Shown here piece by piece: positions 37,355-46,407 of a stretch of 64,000 bases of DNA. The notes below the pieces were generated by a model, which worked only from the letters and a program-made list of their open reading frames with translations, did no database searches and was not told the origin of the DNA. How positions within the stretch are numbered: the stretch's first letter is position 1; each line of letters starts with the position of its first letter. The DNA lies in contig CABYXE010000001.1 of assembly GCA_902522825.1 (NCBI GenBank), forward strand, positions 1 through 64,000, written 5' to 3'. The position numbers were made by a program, and so were the translations under genes. The stretch comes from an uncultured SAR86 cluster bacterium. Lineage in GTDB: Bacteria > Pseudomonadota > Gammaproteobacteria > Magnimaribacterales > AG-339-G14.

Positions 37355-38149
37355 TTATTTATCCCAATTAGGTTTTCTTTTTTCTAAAAATGCAGCGATA
37401 CCTTCTTTAGCATCAGGTCCTTCAAAGGTTTTGGCTATTTGTTTTTGAAGAAAAGGCAGCGCATCGTCAAAAGCCATTGTATCTTGTTTTTCATAGGCTT
37501 CTAAACCAAATTGCATTGTTCCTGGTGCTAGAGCTGATAATTCTTGCGCAAGATTATTCACGTGCTCATCTAATTCTTCTGCTGCTACAAAATTATTAAT
37601 TAAACCCCATTCTTTGGCTTTAGCAGCATCTATAGGTTGTCCTCTCATTACAAAATCAAGTCCGGCTCTTTTGGGCATCACTCTAAATAATCCAGCCATA
37701 ACCATATGAGGCCAAAGCCCTCTTAAAATTTCAGGTGCAGAGAATTTTGCTTCTTTTACCGCTATTGCATGAGTTGAGTTAGTAACCATTAGCAGTGCTC
37801 CTGCCAAAACTGAGCCTTGAATTTTACAAATTACGGGTTTATATAAATGTCTTAACATTAAACTAATATCATCAGATCCTTCTAATTTTGGAACATTTGA
37901 TACAGATTTTTCTCGTCTTAAATCTGCTCCCGCACAAAATATATCTCCTTCCGCGGCAATAATTACAACCCTTACTGATCTTTCTTGTTTTGCATAGGCC
38001 AATGCATAACAAATTTCATCCACCATTACATTATTCAAGGCATTTTTCTTTTCTGGACGGTTAAGAGTTATTGTTAAAATATTATCTTTTTCGTCTATTT
38101 TTGTTGCTTGAAAATTTAAACCTTTTAAAGATAGTTTTAATTGAGTCAT
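37355..38149 (-). CDS. Enoyl-CoA hydratase/isomerase family protein (possible AtuE)
   Basis: A 264-residue crotonase. The oxyanion-hole segments are 'IFCAGADLRREK' and 'KIQGSVLAGALLMV', and 'KFSAPEILRGLWP' is the catalytic-helix region; the first classical catalytic Glu position is occupied by Leu/Met residues, so the mechanism may differ from plain hydratase. Beside an acyl-CoA carboxylase and an AtuA homologue it would hydrate the product of the carboxylase (isohexenylglutaconyl-CoA in the citronellol pathway, or methylglutaconyl-CoA). It is two bp after the AtuA gene, so they are cotranscribed. Confidence 0.88.
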   Translation of the reverse strand: MTQLKLSLKGLNFQATKIDEKDNILTITLNRPEKKNALNNVMVDEICYALAYAKQERSVRVVIIAAEGDIFCAGADLRREKSVSNVPKLEGSDDISLMLRHLYKPVICKIQGSVLAGALLMVTNSTHAIAVKEAKFSAPEILRGLWPHMVMAGLFRVMPKRAGLDFVMRGQPIDAAKAKEWGLINNFVAAEELDEHVNNLAQELSALAPGTMQFGLEAYEKQDTMAFDDALPFLQKQIAKTFEGPDAKEGIAAFLEKRKPNWDK

Positions 38150-38151
38150 AT

Positions 38152-39918
38152 TTATTTAAGTAATTGTTCTGGAAAATCAATTTTTTTTGCTCTTAAGTAC
38201 TCGCCTAAAGATTTAGCCTGACCATCCATTCTGGTTGATGAAGAAACACCGTCCTGTAATATTCCATGAACATAGAAATTTAAAGAAAGGATATTGGGTA
38301 GTTCGTATCTATCTATCTCAAATTTCTCTAAATCCGGTAAAAGTTCCTTTAACTTATCAACGGTAAGAAATTCAAATAAAAATGAATATGCTTCTTCAGT
38401 TTTAGACCAGACTCCTAAATTGGCACAACCACCTTTATCTCCGGATCTAGTCCCAAAAATTTTTCCAAAATAATCTTCTTTAAATTTATTAGTTACAAGT
38501 TTTGGATTCTCATAAGGAATTTTTTGATAGTATTTTTCATCGAAATCTAATTGGCTTGTTGGAATAATATCGATCACCTCGCCATCCATATGGATATGCT
38601 CTTTAATATACTTGCTATCTACTAAGGCTGGCCAATATTCAATGTATGCTCCATTTGGAACAACTCCACTTCTTCCGGTCCAACCTGGAAAATTTGCTAA
38701 AGCTAATTCAATTATCTTTGCATTAAAAAGTCTCCCGACAAGGTCTGCATTTGATGACATTACGTCAATTCTTAAAAAGGCCTGAGCTTCTTCATTGGAC
38801 TCTGGATTTTCTTTATCGGTTCTATGTAACTGAATATCAACTTTATCAAATTGTTCTTGCCCGCCTAAAGATTTAAAAATTTGATCTACAATTAATTTTG
38901 ATTTTTCTTCGATATCTAAGCCGGTGAGCAAAAGTTCAATACCATTTCTATATCCACCTAGTAAATTAATGCAAGCTTTATGAGTTTTTGTTGGGCTACT
39001 ACCCCTATTATTTTTAACCAAAACTCTATTTTTAGATTCTTGTGTAATTTCTAAAGTATCAAAATGACTAATTACATCTGGATTTAAATATGCAGGAGAA
39101 CTTATTTCATATAATAATTGTGCTGTAACTGTACCAACAGAAACAAGACCCCCTGTGTTTTCATGTTTTGTAACTACAAAGCTTCCGTCTTCATATATCT
39201 CTGCAATTGGGTAACCAATATTATCAAAGGTTGGAACTTCTTGAAAAAAGGAATAGTTTCCTCCTGTTGCTTGAGCTCCACATTCAATTATATGACCTGC
39301 AGCAAGTGCTCCTGCAAGTTCATCGTATTGATCTCTAGACCAATTATATTTCCAAGCAGCCGGACCAATTACAACTGCAGCATCTGTCACCCTTGGACAG
39401 ATAACTACGTCTGCTCCTTTATCAAGGGCCTCTTTTATACCCCAAGCTCCTAGATATGCATTTGCTGTAATAGGTTTCTTATTATAACTTCGTAAATCTA
39501 ATGATTTGTCTATGTTTGTTAGTTTTTCTCCCCCTGCATATAACTCTTCGATTCTTGGCATCAAATCATCGCCCTCAATGTAGGCAACTTTTAAATCCAG
39601 ATTTAATTCTTTAATAATTTCTTCAACCGAAGCCGCCATAGAAGAAGGATTAAGACCTCCAGCATTAGTAACAATTTTTATATCTTTTTCTTGGGCTAAT
39701 TGCGCTATGTCTTTGAATTGTTTCAAAAAGGTACCTACATAGCCATGCTCTTCACCTCTTTTTAATTTTTGATTGTAAAGAATTGTCATTGTTAGTTCGG
39801 CAAGATAATCTCCGGTAAGAACATCTATTGGTCCTCCTTCTATCATGTCCCTGGCTATAGACAATTTATCGCCATAAAAACCACTACAATTTGCTATTCT
39901 TATTGAACTCTCAGTCAT
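38152..39918 (-). CDS. AtuA-like protein, DUF1446 (acyclic terpene utilisation family)
   Basis: A 588-residue protein starting 'IRIANCSGFYGDKLSIARDMIEGGPIDVLTGDYLAELTM', the DUF1446/AtuA signature, with 'IVTNAGGLNPS', 'YLGAWGIKEALDKGADVVICPRVTDAAVVIGPAAW' and 'GAQATGGNYSFF'. A C-terminal domain of about 100 residues ('FGTRSGDKGGCANLGVW') is fused, as in Pseudomonas AtuA. AtuA is needed for growth on citronellol and geraniol but has no settled enzymatic role. The gene overlaps the EamA transporter by eight bp and precedes the hydratase. Confidence 0.88.
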   Translation of the reverse strand: MTESSIRIANCSGFYGDKLSIARDMIEGGPIDVLTGDYLAELTMTILYNQKLKRGEEHGYVGTFLKQFKDIAQLAQEKDIKIVTNAGGLNPSSMAASVEEIIKELNLDLKVAYIEGDDLMPRIEELYAGGEKLTNIDKSLDLRSYNKKPITANAYLGAWGIKEALDKGADVVICPRVTDAAVVIGPAAWKYNWSRDQYDELAGALAAGHIIECGAQATGGNYSFFQEVPTFDNIGYPIAEIYEDGSFVVTKHENTGGLVSVGTVTAQLLYEISSPAYLNPDVISHFDTLEITQESKNRVLVKNNRGSSPTKTHKACINLLGGYRNGIELLLTGLDIEEKSKLIVDQIFKSLGGQEQFDKVDIQLHRTDKENPESNEEAQAFLRIDVMSSNADLVGRLFNAKIIELALANFPGWTGRSGVVPNGAYIEYWPALVDSKYIKEHIHMDGEVIDIIPTSQLDFDEKYYQKIPYENPKLVTNKFKEDYFGKIFGTRSGDKGGCANLGVWSKTEEAYSFLFEFLTVDKLKELLPDLEKFEIDRYELPNILSLNFYVHGILQDGVSSSTRMDGQAKSLGEYLRAKKIDFPEQLLK

Positions 39919-40801
39919 TAATCTCTCTCAATCTTTCACTTAGACCCGCAAGGTAAATACCCAATAAAAGAATAATAACACCTATAAGTTGTCCAATTAA
40001 TAGTGTCTCTGAAAAAAAATAAGCTCCTAAAATTGTTGCGGTAATCGGCTGGAATAGTAACAGCAACGAAGAGAGTTGAGGTCTTATTTTTGAAAGGCCA
40101 TAAATGACTAAACCTTGTCCTAAAATCTGAACAAAAATAGCTTGACCTAAAAAATTAAACCAACCAAAGATTGAATATGGAATTGCATTATCAAGCTCAA
40201 ACAAACTTGCTACTCCAAAGGGAATACAGGCAAATAATGATGAATAAAATATTAAATTAAATGTGTTAAATTTATCTGAAAGTTTGTTTATAGATAGCAA
40301 ATAACCTGCATAAAAAAATGCAGCTAACAAAGCCAGTAAATCACCAAAAGAAAGATATGATCCTAAAAAATTTGGGTTATTACTTACTAATACGTAAACA
40401 CCTAACAGACTTATTAATAGAGAGATTAAAAAAAGGTTATTCAACTTATCCTTAAATAACAAATATCCTAATATACAAACATATAGAGGCGCGGTATTAA
40501 CAAACAATGTTGCATGAGCAATTGAAGTAAAAATTATTGAAGAATGCCACAAAGCAATATCTGTACCAAAACATAAACCAGGAATACTTATAATCGCTAA
40601 TTCTTTAAATGATAAATATTTTATTTTCTTTGTAAAAAATCCATAAGCAAAGATTAAAATTGTGGCAATTAAAAACCTATAAAAACCAGTAAATGAAGGG
40701 CCTACTTCGCTAAATCTAACAAAGATCGGTGCTAAACCGATTAAGCATCCTCCTATGCAAGTTAAAATAATAGGAACTATATCTAGTCTCTTGGTACTCA
40801 T
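39911..40801 (-). CDS. EamA/DMT family transporter
   Basis: A 296-residue integral membrane protein with ten hydrophobic segments in two EamA repeats ('GLAPIFVRFSEVGPSFTGFYRFLIA' opens the first; 'RPQLSSLLLLFQPITATILGAYFFSETLLIGQ' is the signature of the second). These carriers usually export small metabolites or amino acids. It is the first gene of the minus-strand AtuA series and overlaps atuA by eight bp, so it may move a substrate or product of this pathway. The substrate is unknown. Confidence 0.9.
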   Translation of the reverse strand: MSTKRLDIVPIILTCIGGCLIGLAPIFVRFSEVGPSFTGFYRFLIATILIFAYGFFTKKIKYLSFKELAIISIPGLCFGTDIALWHSSIIFTSIAHATLFVNTAPLYVCILGYLLFKDKLNNLFLISLLISLLGVYVLVSNNPNFLGSYLSFGDLLALLAAFFYAGYLLSINKLSDKFNTFNLIFYSSLFACIPFGVASLFELDNAIPYSIFGWFNFLGQAIFVQILGQGLVIYGLSKIRPQLSSLLLLFQPITATILGAYFFSETLLIGQLIGVIILLLGIYLAGLSERLREIND

Positions 40802-40831
40802 ATTTTTTTATAGATTCGCTATACTGCATTA

Positions 40832-42187
40832 ATGTCAGAATTTGTTCAAAAGAAAAATTCAAATATTATTTCTGTAACGGAATTAAATACTTCTGCAAAA
40901 AAACTTTTAGAAAGAGATTTTTCGTCAATATGGGTAACAGGAGAAGTTTCAAATTTTAGATCTTATGATTCCGGTCATTGGTATTTTAAAGTTAAAGATG
41001 AAAATTCTGAAATTCAATGCGTTATGTTTAAGTACAGAAATAATACAATTAATAAACGACCAGTAGATGGAGATAATTTAATTCTCAAAGGTAGCATTTC
41101 TATGTATGTTGCTAGGGGAACATATCAATTTCAAGTAGATCAAATCGAATATGCGGGTGAAGGAGTTTTACTAAAGAATTTTGAAGAATTAAAGAATAAA
41201 TTATCCAAAGAAGGTCTTTTCAATTCTGCACATAAAAAAGAAATACCTAGAATTGTAAAAAATGTTGCAGTAATTACATCTCCTAATGGAGCGGTAATAG
41301 AAGACATCAAAAATGTTTTATCTAGGAGATCTCCTTTAATTAATGTTTACTTAATTCCCAGCCTAGTTCAAGGAGAAGGCTCAGAAATAAATTTATTAAG
41401 ATCGCTGGAAAAGATATTGCAGTTAGACAAAAAAACTAAGATTGATGTTGCAATCATTGCTAGAGGAGGAGGCTCCTTAGAGGACCTGTGGTCATTTAAT
41501 TCAGAAAAATTAGCTAGAAAAATATTTGAATTCAAAATTCCTGTTTTAAGTGCTATTGGCCATGAGACAGACTTTACAATTTGTGATTTTGTTAGTGACT
41601 TAAGAGCGCCTACTCCCTCTTCTGGTGCTGAAATAATAAGTGAGTTTTATGTGGGCATTTTCGAAGAACTCAACTCAAAAAAACAACTTTTAAAGAAGGA
41701 ATTTTTATTAAAACTTTCGAATTTAACTAATTCTCTTAAATTAACTTCAAAAAGTTTAGTAAATCCTAAAACAAAACTTAAGGAAGATTTTATGAAGACG
41801 GATGAAATGAATAATAAATTAAAATATTTATTAAATTCTTTCATTTCTGAAAAACAGTTCTTAATAGATAAAGAAAAACTTTCTCTAAAAAGACTCAATC
41901 CTTCAGATTATGTGAAGACTTTAAAAAATAATAATTTATCTTTAGAGAAAAATTTAAAGACTTTTATTAAGAATATTTTAAATATTAAAAATGAAAATTT
42001 TAAGGGATCAATAAAGGAACTAGAGGCATTGAGTCCATTGCAAATATTGGCCCGTGGTTATTCAATAACAAAAATAAAATCATCTCAAAAAATAATCAGA
42101 GATTCTAAAGACATAAATATAGGAGATATTATCTCTTCGGTTGTAGCTAATTCAAAAATTGAATCCAAGATAACTAAAATTGATTAG
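40832..42187 (+). CDS. xseA: Exodeoxyribonuclease VII large subunit
   Basis: A 451-residue nuclease subunit acting on single-stranded DNA. An N-terminal OB fold ('LLERDFSSIWVTGEVSNFRSYDSGHWYFKVKDE') is followed by the catalytic region 'VAVITSPNGAVIEDIKNVLSRR', 'IARGGGSLEDLWSFN' and 'AIGHETDFTICDFVSDLRAPTPSSGAE', then a long helical coiled-coil part and 'ARGYSITKI'. The small subunit gene xseB is not adjacent. It overlaps the next gene by eight bp. Confidence 0.97.
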   Translation: MSEFVQKKNSNIISVTELNTSAKKLLERDFSSIWVTGEVSNFRSYDSGHWYFKVKDENSEIQCVMFKYRNNTINKRPVDGDNLILKGSISMYVARGTYQFQVDQIEYAGEGVLLKNFEELKNKLSKEGLFNSAHKKEIPRIVKNVAVITSPNGAVIEDIKNVLSRRSPLINVYLIPSLVQGEGSEINLLRSLEKILQLDKKTKIDVAIIARGGGSLEDLWSFNSEKLARKIFEFKIPVLSAIGHETDFTICDFVSDLRAPTPSSGAEIISEFYVGIFEELNSKKQLLKKEFLLKLSNLTNSLKLTSKSLVNPKTKLKEDFMKTDEMNNKLKYLLNSFISEKQFLIDKEKLSLKRLNPSDYVKTLKNNNLSLEKNLKTFIKNILNIKNENFKGSIKELEALSPLQILARGYSITKIKSSQKIIRDSKDINIGDIISSVVANSKIESKITKID

Positions 42188-42974
42188 ACTTTTAATAGTA
42201 ATTACTTTTTGTTTCTATGGATGCGCAAATACAGTTTCATATTATCCCCAATGTAATTTTCCAGACTCTGTTTTAAAACAAGGCGGTCTATTAAAAAAAA
42301 ATTTTGATCCAAAGGAAAACAAAAAAAGTATATTTGTGAAAAATATTTCATGTTACGAAGGTAAAATAAAAAAATTAGTTTCTCCTATTCCTTTTTTTTT
42401 AAAAAGAGAAATATATGAAAAAGAAGGAATTAATATTCAAAAAGGAAATTTTAGAGAATCAAGGATAAAAATTATTGATAATAAATTTAATAAAATTTCT
42501 AAAGAAAACCTTAGTAAAATTAAAGAAGAATCAGAAATTTTAAAATCTAAATTATTATCTAATTTTGAAACTTCAATAATAAATTTTCCTTTGCATCATC
42601 CTTCTGCTGGAGTTATTTCAAGCGAATTTGGTGTTAAAAGATTTATTAATAATATTCCTAGAAATCCTCATTTAGGTTTGGATATTGCTGCCCCTATAGG
42701 CACCCCTATATATGCGGCAGAGTCCGGCTTGATTGTTTTGGCTAGGAATTTTTTTTATAGGGGTAAAAATATACTAATTGATCATGGATTCAGTTTAAAA
42801 ACATCATACTCTCACCTTAATAGAATGGTTGTCCAAGAAGGCGATATGGTAAAGCGAGGAGAAATAATTGGATATATGGGAGAGTCAGGAAGAGTTACAG
42901 GTTCGCATCTACATTTCGAGGTAATTTTTATAGGAGAAAAACTTAATCCTGTTTTTTTTCTAGCTAAAGATTAA
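42180..42974 (+). CDS. M23 (LytM) family metallopeptidase, probable lipoprotein
   Basis: A 264-residue protein with a TTG start; the sequence right after it is a lipoprotein signal ('LLIVITFCFYGC'), which argues for this start. The peptidase domain has 'HLGLDIAAPIGTPIYA' (metal His and Asp), 'SYSHL' and 'GSHLHFEV' (HxH), so zinc and catalytic residues are present. M23 enzymes cleave peptidoglycan cross-bridges or act as amidase activators. The xseA overlap of eight bp suggests coupled translation. Confidence 0.9.
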   Translation: MIRLLIVITFCFYGCANTVSYYPQCNFPDSVLKQGGLLKKNFDPKENKKSIFVKNISCYEGKIKKLVSPIPFFLKREIYEKEGINIQKGNFRESRIKIIDNKFNKISKENLSKIKEESEILKSKLLSNFETSIINFPLHHPSAGVISSEFGVKRFINNIPRNPHLGLDIAAPIGTPIYAAESGLIVLARNFFYRGKNILIDHGFSLKTSYSHLNRMVVQEGDMVKRGEIIGYMGESGRVTGSHLHFEVIFIGEKLNPVFFLAKD

Positions 42975-43407
42975 GAATTTTTTCTATACCTTCTAAGGTT
43001 TGAGGACCGTTAAGTACAGAGCTTAATTTACCCTCTTTATCTATAATAAAAGTTACAGGTAGAGCATCTGGTACCGAAAAATTATAAATTGTTTGAGGAT
43101 CTGTGATTATTGAGGGTACCTCAGCTTTTATTTTAATTAGCTGCTCTTCTAATTCCTTTCCTTCTAATCTGTCAAAATTGTATAAAAAAACTTTTAAATT
43201 ATTTTTGTGTTTTTCATTAAGCGCATTTAATTCTGGTATTTCTTTAATGCAAGGAGGACACCAATCTGCCCAATAGTTAATTACTATCCACTGACCTTTT
43301 AAGTCTTCTAAGAATATTTTTTTATTTTTATTTGTTACTAAATCCGGATCTGAACAGCTCATTAACAAAAATATAAAAATATAAAGAGATATTTTTTTTA
43401 ATTTCAT
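42964..43407 (-). CDS. TlpA-like thioredoxin-fold lipoprotein
   Basis: A 147-residue protein when started at the ATG at 43407: 'KKISLYIFIFLLMSC' is a typical lipoprotein signal, so the 42-residue upstream open stretch is rejected. The thioredoxin domain has the active site 'WADWCPPCIKEIP' and the cis-Pro segment 'DALPVTFIID'. It probably acts as a membrane-tethered thiol reductase in the periplasm, perhaps fed by the DsbD-type protein at 57.5 kb. It overlaps the convergent M23 gene by 11 bp. Confidence 0.9.
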   Translation of the reverse strand: MKLKKISLYIFIFLLMSCSDPDLVTNKNKKIFLEDLKGQWIVINYWADWCPPCIKEIPELNALNEKHKNNLKVFLYNFDRLEGKELEEQLIKIKAEVPSIITDPQTIYNFSVPDALPVTFIIDKEGKLSSVLNGPQTLEGIEKILNL

Positions 43408-43444
43408 AATTTTCTTAATATACAAGTTAAGATAATATCTTGTC

Positions 43445-45199
43445 ATGTTTTCAACAATTTTAAATAATCTAGATTTTTTTAGAAAAATAATTATAAATTT
43501 ATTTTTTCTTATTTTCGTTCTAACTATCATCATTGGTCTATTTATATTTCCTTTGTTAAATAACGGAAAGGTAGATGCAAAGGGACGAATTCTTACACTG
43601 AGTGTAAATGAAATATCTGATAAAAATTCTTCCTACTTCAGTCCTCAGAATAATCTAAATATATTTGAAATAGTTGAGGCTCTTGAACTAGCTTCTAAAG
43701 ATGAATCTGTAGAAGTTGTCTTTATTGATCTTTCTTATTTAAGTATCTCTTCAGTTTCAGCATATGAGATAGGGAAATCAATAAATCTTTTAAAAGAAAA
43801 AGAAAAGAAAGTTATTGCTTACGGAGATTTTTTAACTCAATCTCAATATTTATTAGCTTCCTATGCAAATGAAATAATAGTAAATCCATTTGGTATGGTT
43901 TATTTGGAAGGATTTAAAAAATATCAAATTTATTTAAAAGATTTCTTAGAAGAGAATAAAATTAATGTTAATACTTATGTTGCTGGAGACTTTAAATCTG
44001 CTACAGAAATTTTCTCTAATTCAAAAATGTCAGATGAAGATAAGAATCAATCTAATATCTTTTTAAATGACCTTTGGGCCAACTGGCTTTCAGAAATTAA
44101 TTTAAATAGAAAATCTTTAAAAATAGATATTAATTTATTTATAAACAATTTCAATCAAATAGATTCTTCATTATCTGCAGCAGAAAAGGCTAAAAAGTAT
44201 GGTTTGGTAGATAAAATCTTAAACCGAGTTGAATTACGCAATTATTTTTTAACTCTAGGTAATATAAATCAGAACGTAGAAGATGGAGATCCAAGCACTC
44301 TCTCTTTAGATACCTATTATAAAGCTAGAAAACAGACTAGCTCGTCAAAAGATAAAATTGTCTTATTAAATGCTTATGGTGAAATTATAGATGGTACATT
44401 TCAAGAAAATCAAATTGCGAGTGATTTCTTTGCCAAAAAAATTAGAAAAATTGCTAATGATCCAGATGTTAAAGGCCTATTACTAAGAATAAATTCTCCT
44501 GGAGGAAGTGGTTTTGCCTCAGAAGTAATTAGACAAGAAATATTGAATTTAAAAAAATCCGGAATACCCATCATAGTATCTATCTCAGATGTGGCCGCTT
44601 CTGGTGGATATTGGATTTCAGCAAATGCTGATGAAATTTGGGCATCACCATTATCTGTTACTGGTTCTATAGGAGTCTTTGCTGTTCTTCCGTCCTTTGA
44701 AGATGCATTAACGGATTATGGAATAAATTTTGATGGCATAAGTACAACAAACTTCAATCCTTCAATAATTTCTAATCCAGATGAAAATGTAAAACTATTT
44801 ATACAGAACTATGTAGATAGCGCTTACCTTGATTTTATAGAACTTGTATCTAATGGAAGAAATCTAAATAAAAAATTAGTTAAAGAAATTTCTAATGGCA
44901 AAATATGGACAGGTAAGCAGGCCTTAGAAAATGGTTTGATTGATAATTTGGGTACTCAGTTTGAAGCAATCGAAAGACTAAAAAATATTGTAGGTGACAA
45001 GAATATTAAAGTTGAATATTTAAATTTTGAGCAAAGCTTCTTTGATTTTCTAGAAACGAATCTTCTTAGTTTGAAGTCTTTTTATAGACTATTTTTTAAT
45101 GATGTAAAAATAACAAACTTTGTTTTTGATGAATTCTTTTTACTAGACAAAAAAATTATAGATCTCAGACTAGATTGTTTAAATTGCTTTGTTAAATGA
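43445..45199 (+). CDS. sppA: Signal peptide peptidase SppA, 67-kDa type
   Basis: A 584-residue S49 protease with one N-terminal membrane anchor (about 14-38). It is the long, duplicated form: the first half supplies the general-base Lys ('YVAGDFKSATEIF') and the second half the nucleophile Ser ('SDVAASGGYWISANADEIWASPLSVTGSIGVF'), preceded by 'LLRINSPGGSGFAS'. It digests signal peptides left in the inner membrane after secretion. The end overlaps hda by eight bp. Confidence 0.95.
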   Translation: MFSTILNNLDFFRKIIINLFFLIFVLTIIIGLFIFPLLNNGKVDAKGRILTLSVNEISDKNSSYFSPQNNLNIFEIVEALELASKDESVEVVFIDLSYLSISSVSAYEIGKSINLLKEKEKKVIAYGDFLTQSQYLLASYANEIIVNPFGMVYLEGFKKYQIYLKDFLEENKINVNTYVAGDFKSATEIFSNSKMSDEDKNQSNIFLNDLWANWLSEINLNRKSLKIDINLFINNFNQIDSSLSAAEKAKKYGLVDKILNRVELRNYFLTLGNINQNVEDGDPSTLSLDTYYKARKQTSSSKDKIVLLNAYGEIIDGTFQENQIASDFFAKKIRKIANDPDVKGLLLRINSPGGSGFASEVIRQEILNLKKSGIPIIVSISDVAASGGYWISANADEIWASPLSVTGSIGVFAVLPSFEDALTDYGINFDGISTTNFNPSIISNPDENVKLFIQNYVDSAYLDFIELVSNGRNLNKKLVKEISNGKIWTGKQALENGLIDNLGTQFEAIERLKNIVGDKNIKVEYLNFEQSFFDFLETNLLSLKSFYRLFFNDVKITNFVFDEFFLLDKKIIDLRLDCLNCFVK

Positions 45200-45857
45200 G
45201 TTCTTTTATCAGAGGAATAGATATGTTTTTTTTCCTTTCCATTGTTAACTGATCTAACTTATTAACGAGATTTTGTAATGATTCAAGATTTCTTGAACTG
45301 TGATTCATAATAAAATCTAGACATAATTTATTAATTGAGAGGCCTCTTTTTTTTAATTCTATTTCAATAATATTTGTTTTATCAAAATCAGTTAATGTTG
45401 GGATGATTATCTCAAAATTCGAATCAATTCTAGATTTTAAATCAGGTAAAGAAATTTTCTTCTGAATGAGAGAATTTTCTCTAAGAATTAACTTAGCTCC
45501 ATTAGATTTAGATAAATTGTAGAGATTAAATAAATCTATTTCGGAATATTTGTTGTCATAACAATCATTGAATGACTCGATAAAAATAAAATCAAAGGAC
45601 TCTAAATTATTTAAGACAGAGCTTTTTTTATTAATTAGAGAAACATAAATAGATTTAATTGTTTTTTCTACTTCGTTATAAAAAGCTTGAAATATATAAG
45701 AATTTATTAATTCGTCGCCTCTAAATAATACGCAATGATTGTCAGACAAAATAAAGTCATCTACCCTCTTTTTAATATCTTCATAAAAACTTAAAATTTT
45801 AATATCGTCAAATTCAATTTTATAATTTAAATTTAAATTAAGAATTTTTTGTGTCAT
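45192..45857 (-). CDS. hda: Hda-like DnaA-family protein with degenerate P-loop
   Basis: A 221-residue protein alignable to Hda: 'SLPDLKSRIDSNFEIIIPTLTDFDKTNIIEIELKKRGLSI' corresponds to sensor I/box VII and 'NHSSRNLESLQNLVNKLDQLTMERKKNISIPLIKELI' to the sensor II end. The Walker A loop is gone: the region reads 'LFRGDELINSYIFQA' with no GKS/GRS. The N-terminal clamp-binding QLSLPL is only faintly echoed ('ILNLNL'). E. coli Hda, bound to ADP and the sliding clamp, triggers DnaA-ATP hydrolysis. Position after the phosphatidyltransferase and DUF2066 gene and near purM supports orthology. Confidence 0.82.
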   Translation of the reverse strand: MTQKILNLNLNYKIEFDDIKILSFYEDIKKRVDDFILSDNHCVLFRGDELINSYIFQAFYNEVEKTIKSIYVSLINKKSSVLNNLESFDFIFIESFNDCYDNKYSEIDLFNLYNLSKSNGAKLILRENSLIQKKISLPDLKSRIDSNFEIIIPTLTDFDKTNIIEIELKKRGLSINKLCLDFIMNHSSRNLESLQNLVNKLDQLTMERKKNISIPLIKELI

Positions 45858-45861
45858 CAGC

Positions 45862-46407
45862 TTAAAAAATTTGTTTAAAAACTTCTTTTCCTGGATATAT
45901 TAAATAATGATAAATACTTAAAAAAACAGTAATGATCAAAAATAATTCTAAAATAAAAATTACTTCAGAAAAAATATAAAATCCAGAAGCATTAATGATT
46001 ATTAGTCCTAAGTATGTCATTAGAAAAAGAGCATTTACTTTTCCAGAAAAATGCGGCTTTACCTCATAATCTTTTACCAAAAGAGAGGCCAATATAAAGC
46101 CAACGATCACGAAAACATCCCTACCTAAAATAATAAAAGCCATCAATAAATCTATTTCTCCAATTAAAGAAAGTGAAATTAATGCTCCCAGAATAAGAGT
46201 TTTATCAGAAATAGGGTCGGCAATTTTTCCAAATTCGCTTACAAAATTAAATTTTCTTGCTATTAATCCATCAAAGAAATCTGTTATAGCTGCAAGAATA
46301 TATAATAGAATTGCCCACAAAAAATTATTGTCCAGGATAAATAATACAATTGGATAAACTAAAAAAAATCTAAAAATAGTTAATATGTTTGGGATTATTT
46401 TAAGCAT
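45862..46407 (-). CDS. CDP-alcohol phosphatidyltransferase (PgsA-like)
   Basis: A 181-residue membrane enzyme with five to six hydrophobic segments and the intact CDP-alcohol motif 'D-G-x2-A-R-x8-G-x3-D-x3-D', read in 'DFFDGLIARKFNFVSEFGKIADPISDK'. The start 'MLKIIPNILTIFRFFLVYPIV' matches PgsA-type proteins, so phosphatidylglycerophosphate synthesis is likely, but other acceptor alcohols are possible. It overlaps the DUF2066 gene by eight bp and is four bp before hda; gpsA at 26 kb supplies the glycerol-3-phosphate. Confidence 0.92.
   Translation of the reverse strand: MLKIIPNILTIFRFFLVYPIVLFILDNNFLWAILLYILAAITDFFDGLIARKFNFVSEFGKIADPISDKTLILGALISLSLIGEIDLLMAFIILGRDVFVIVGFILASLLVKDYEVKPHFSGKVNALFLMTYLGLIIINASGFYIFSEVIFILELFLIITVFLSIYHYLIYPGKEVFKQIF

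Noticed and set aside
43408-43533. A longer N-terminus for the TlpA-like protein
   Set aside because: It would bury the lipoprotein signal inside the protein and run into the divergent sppA start.
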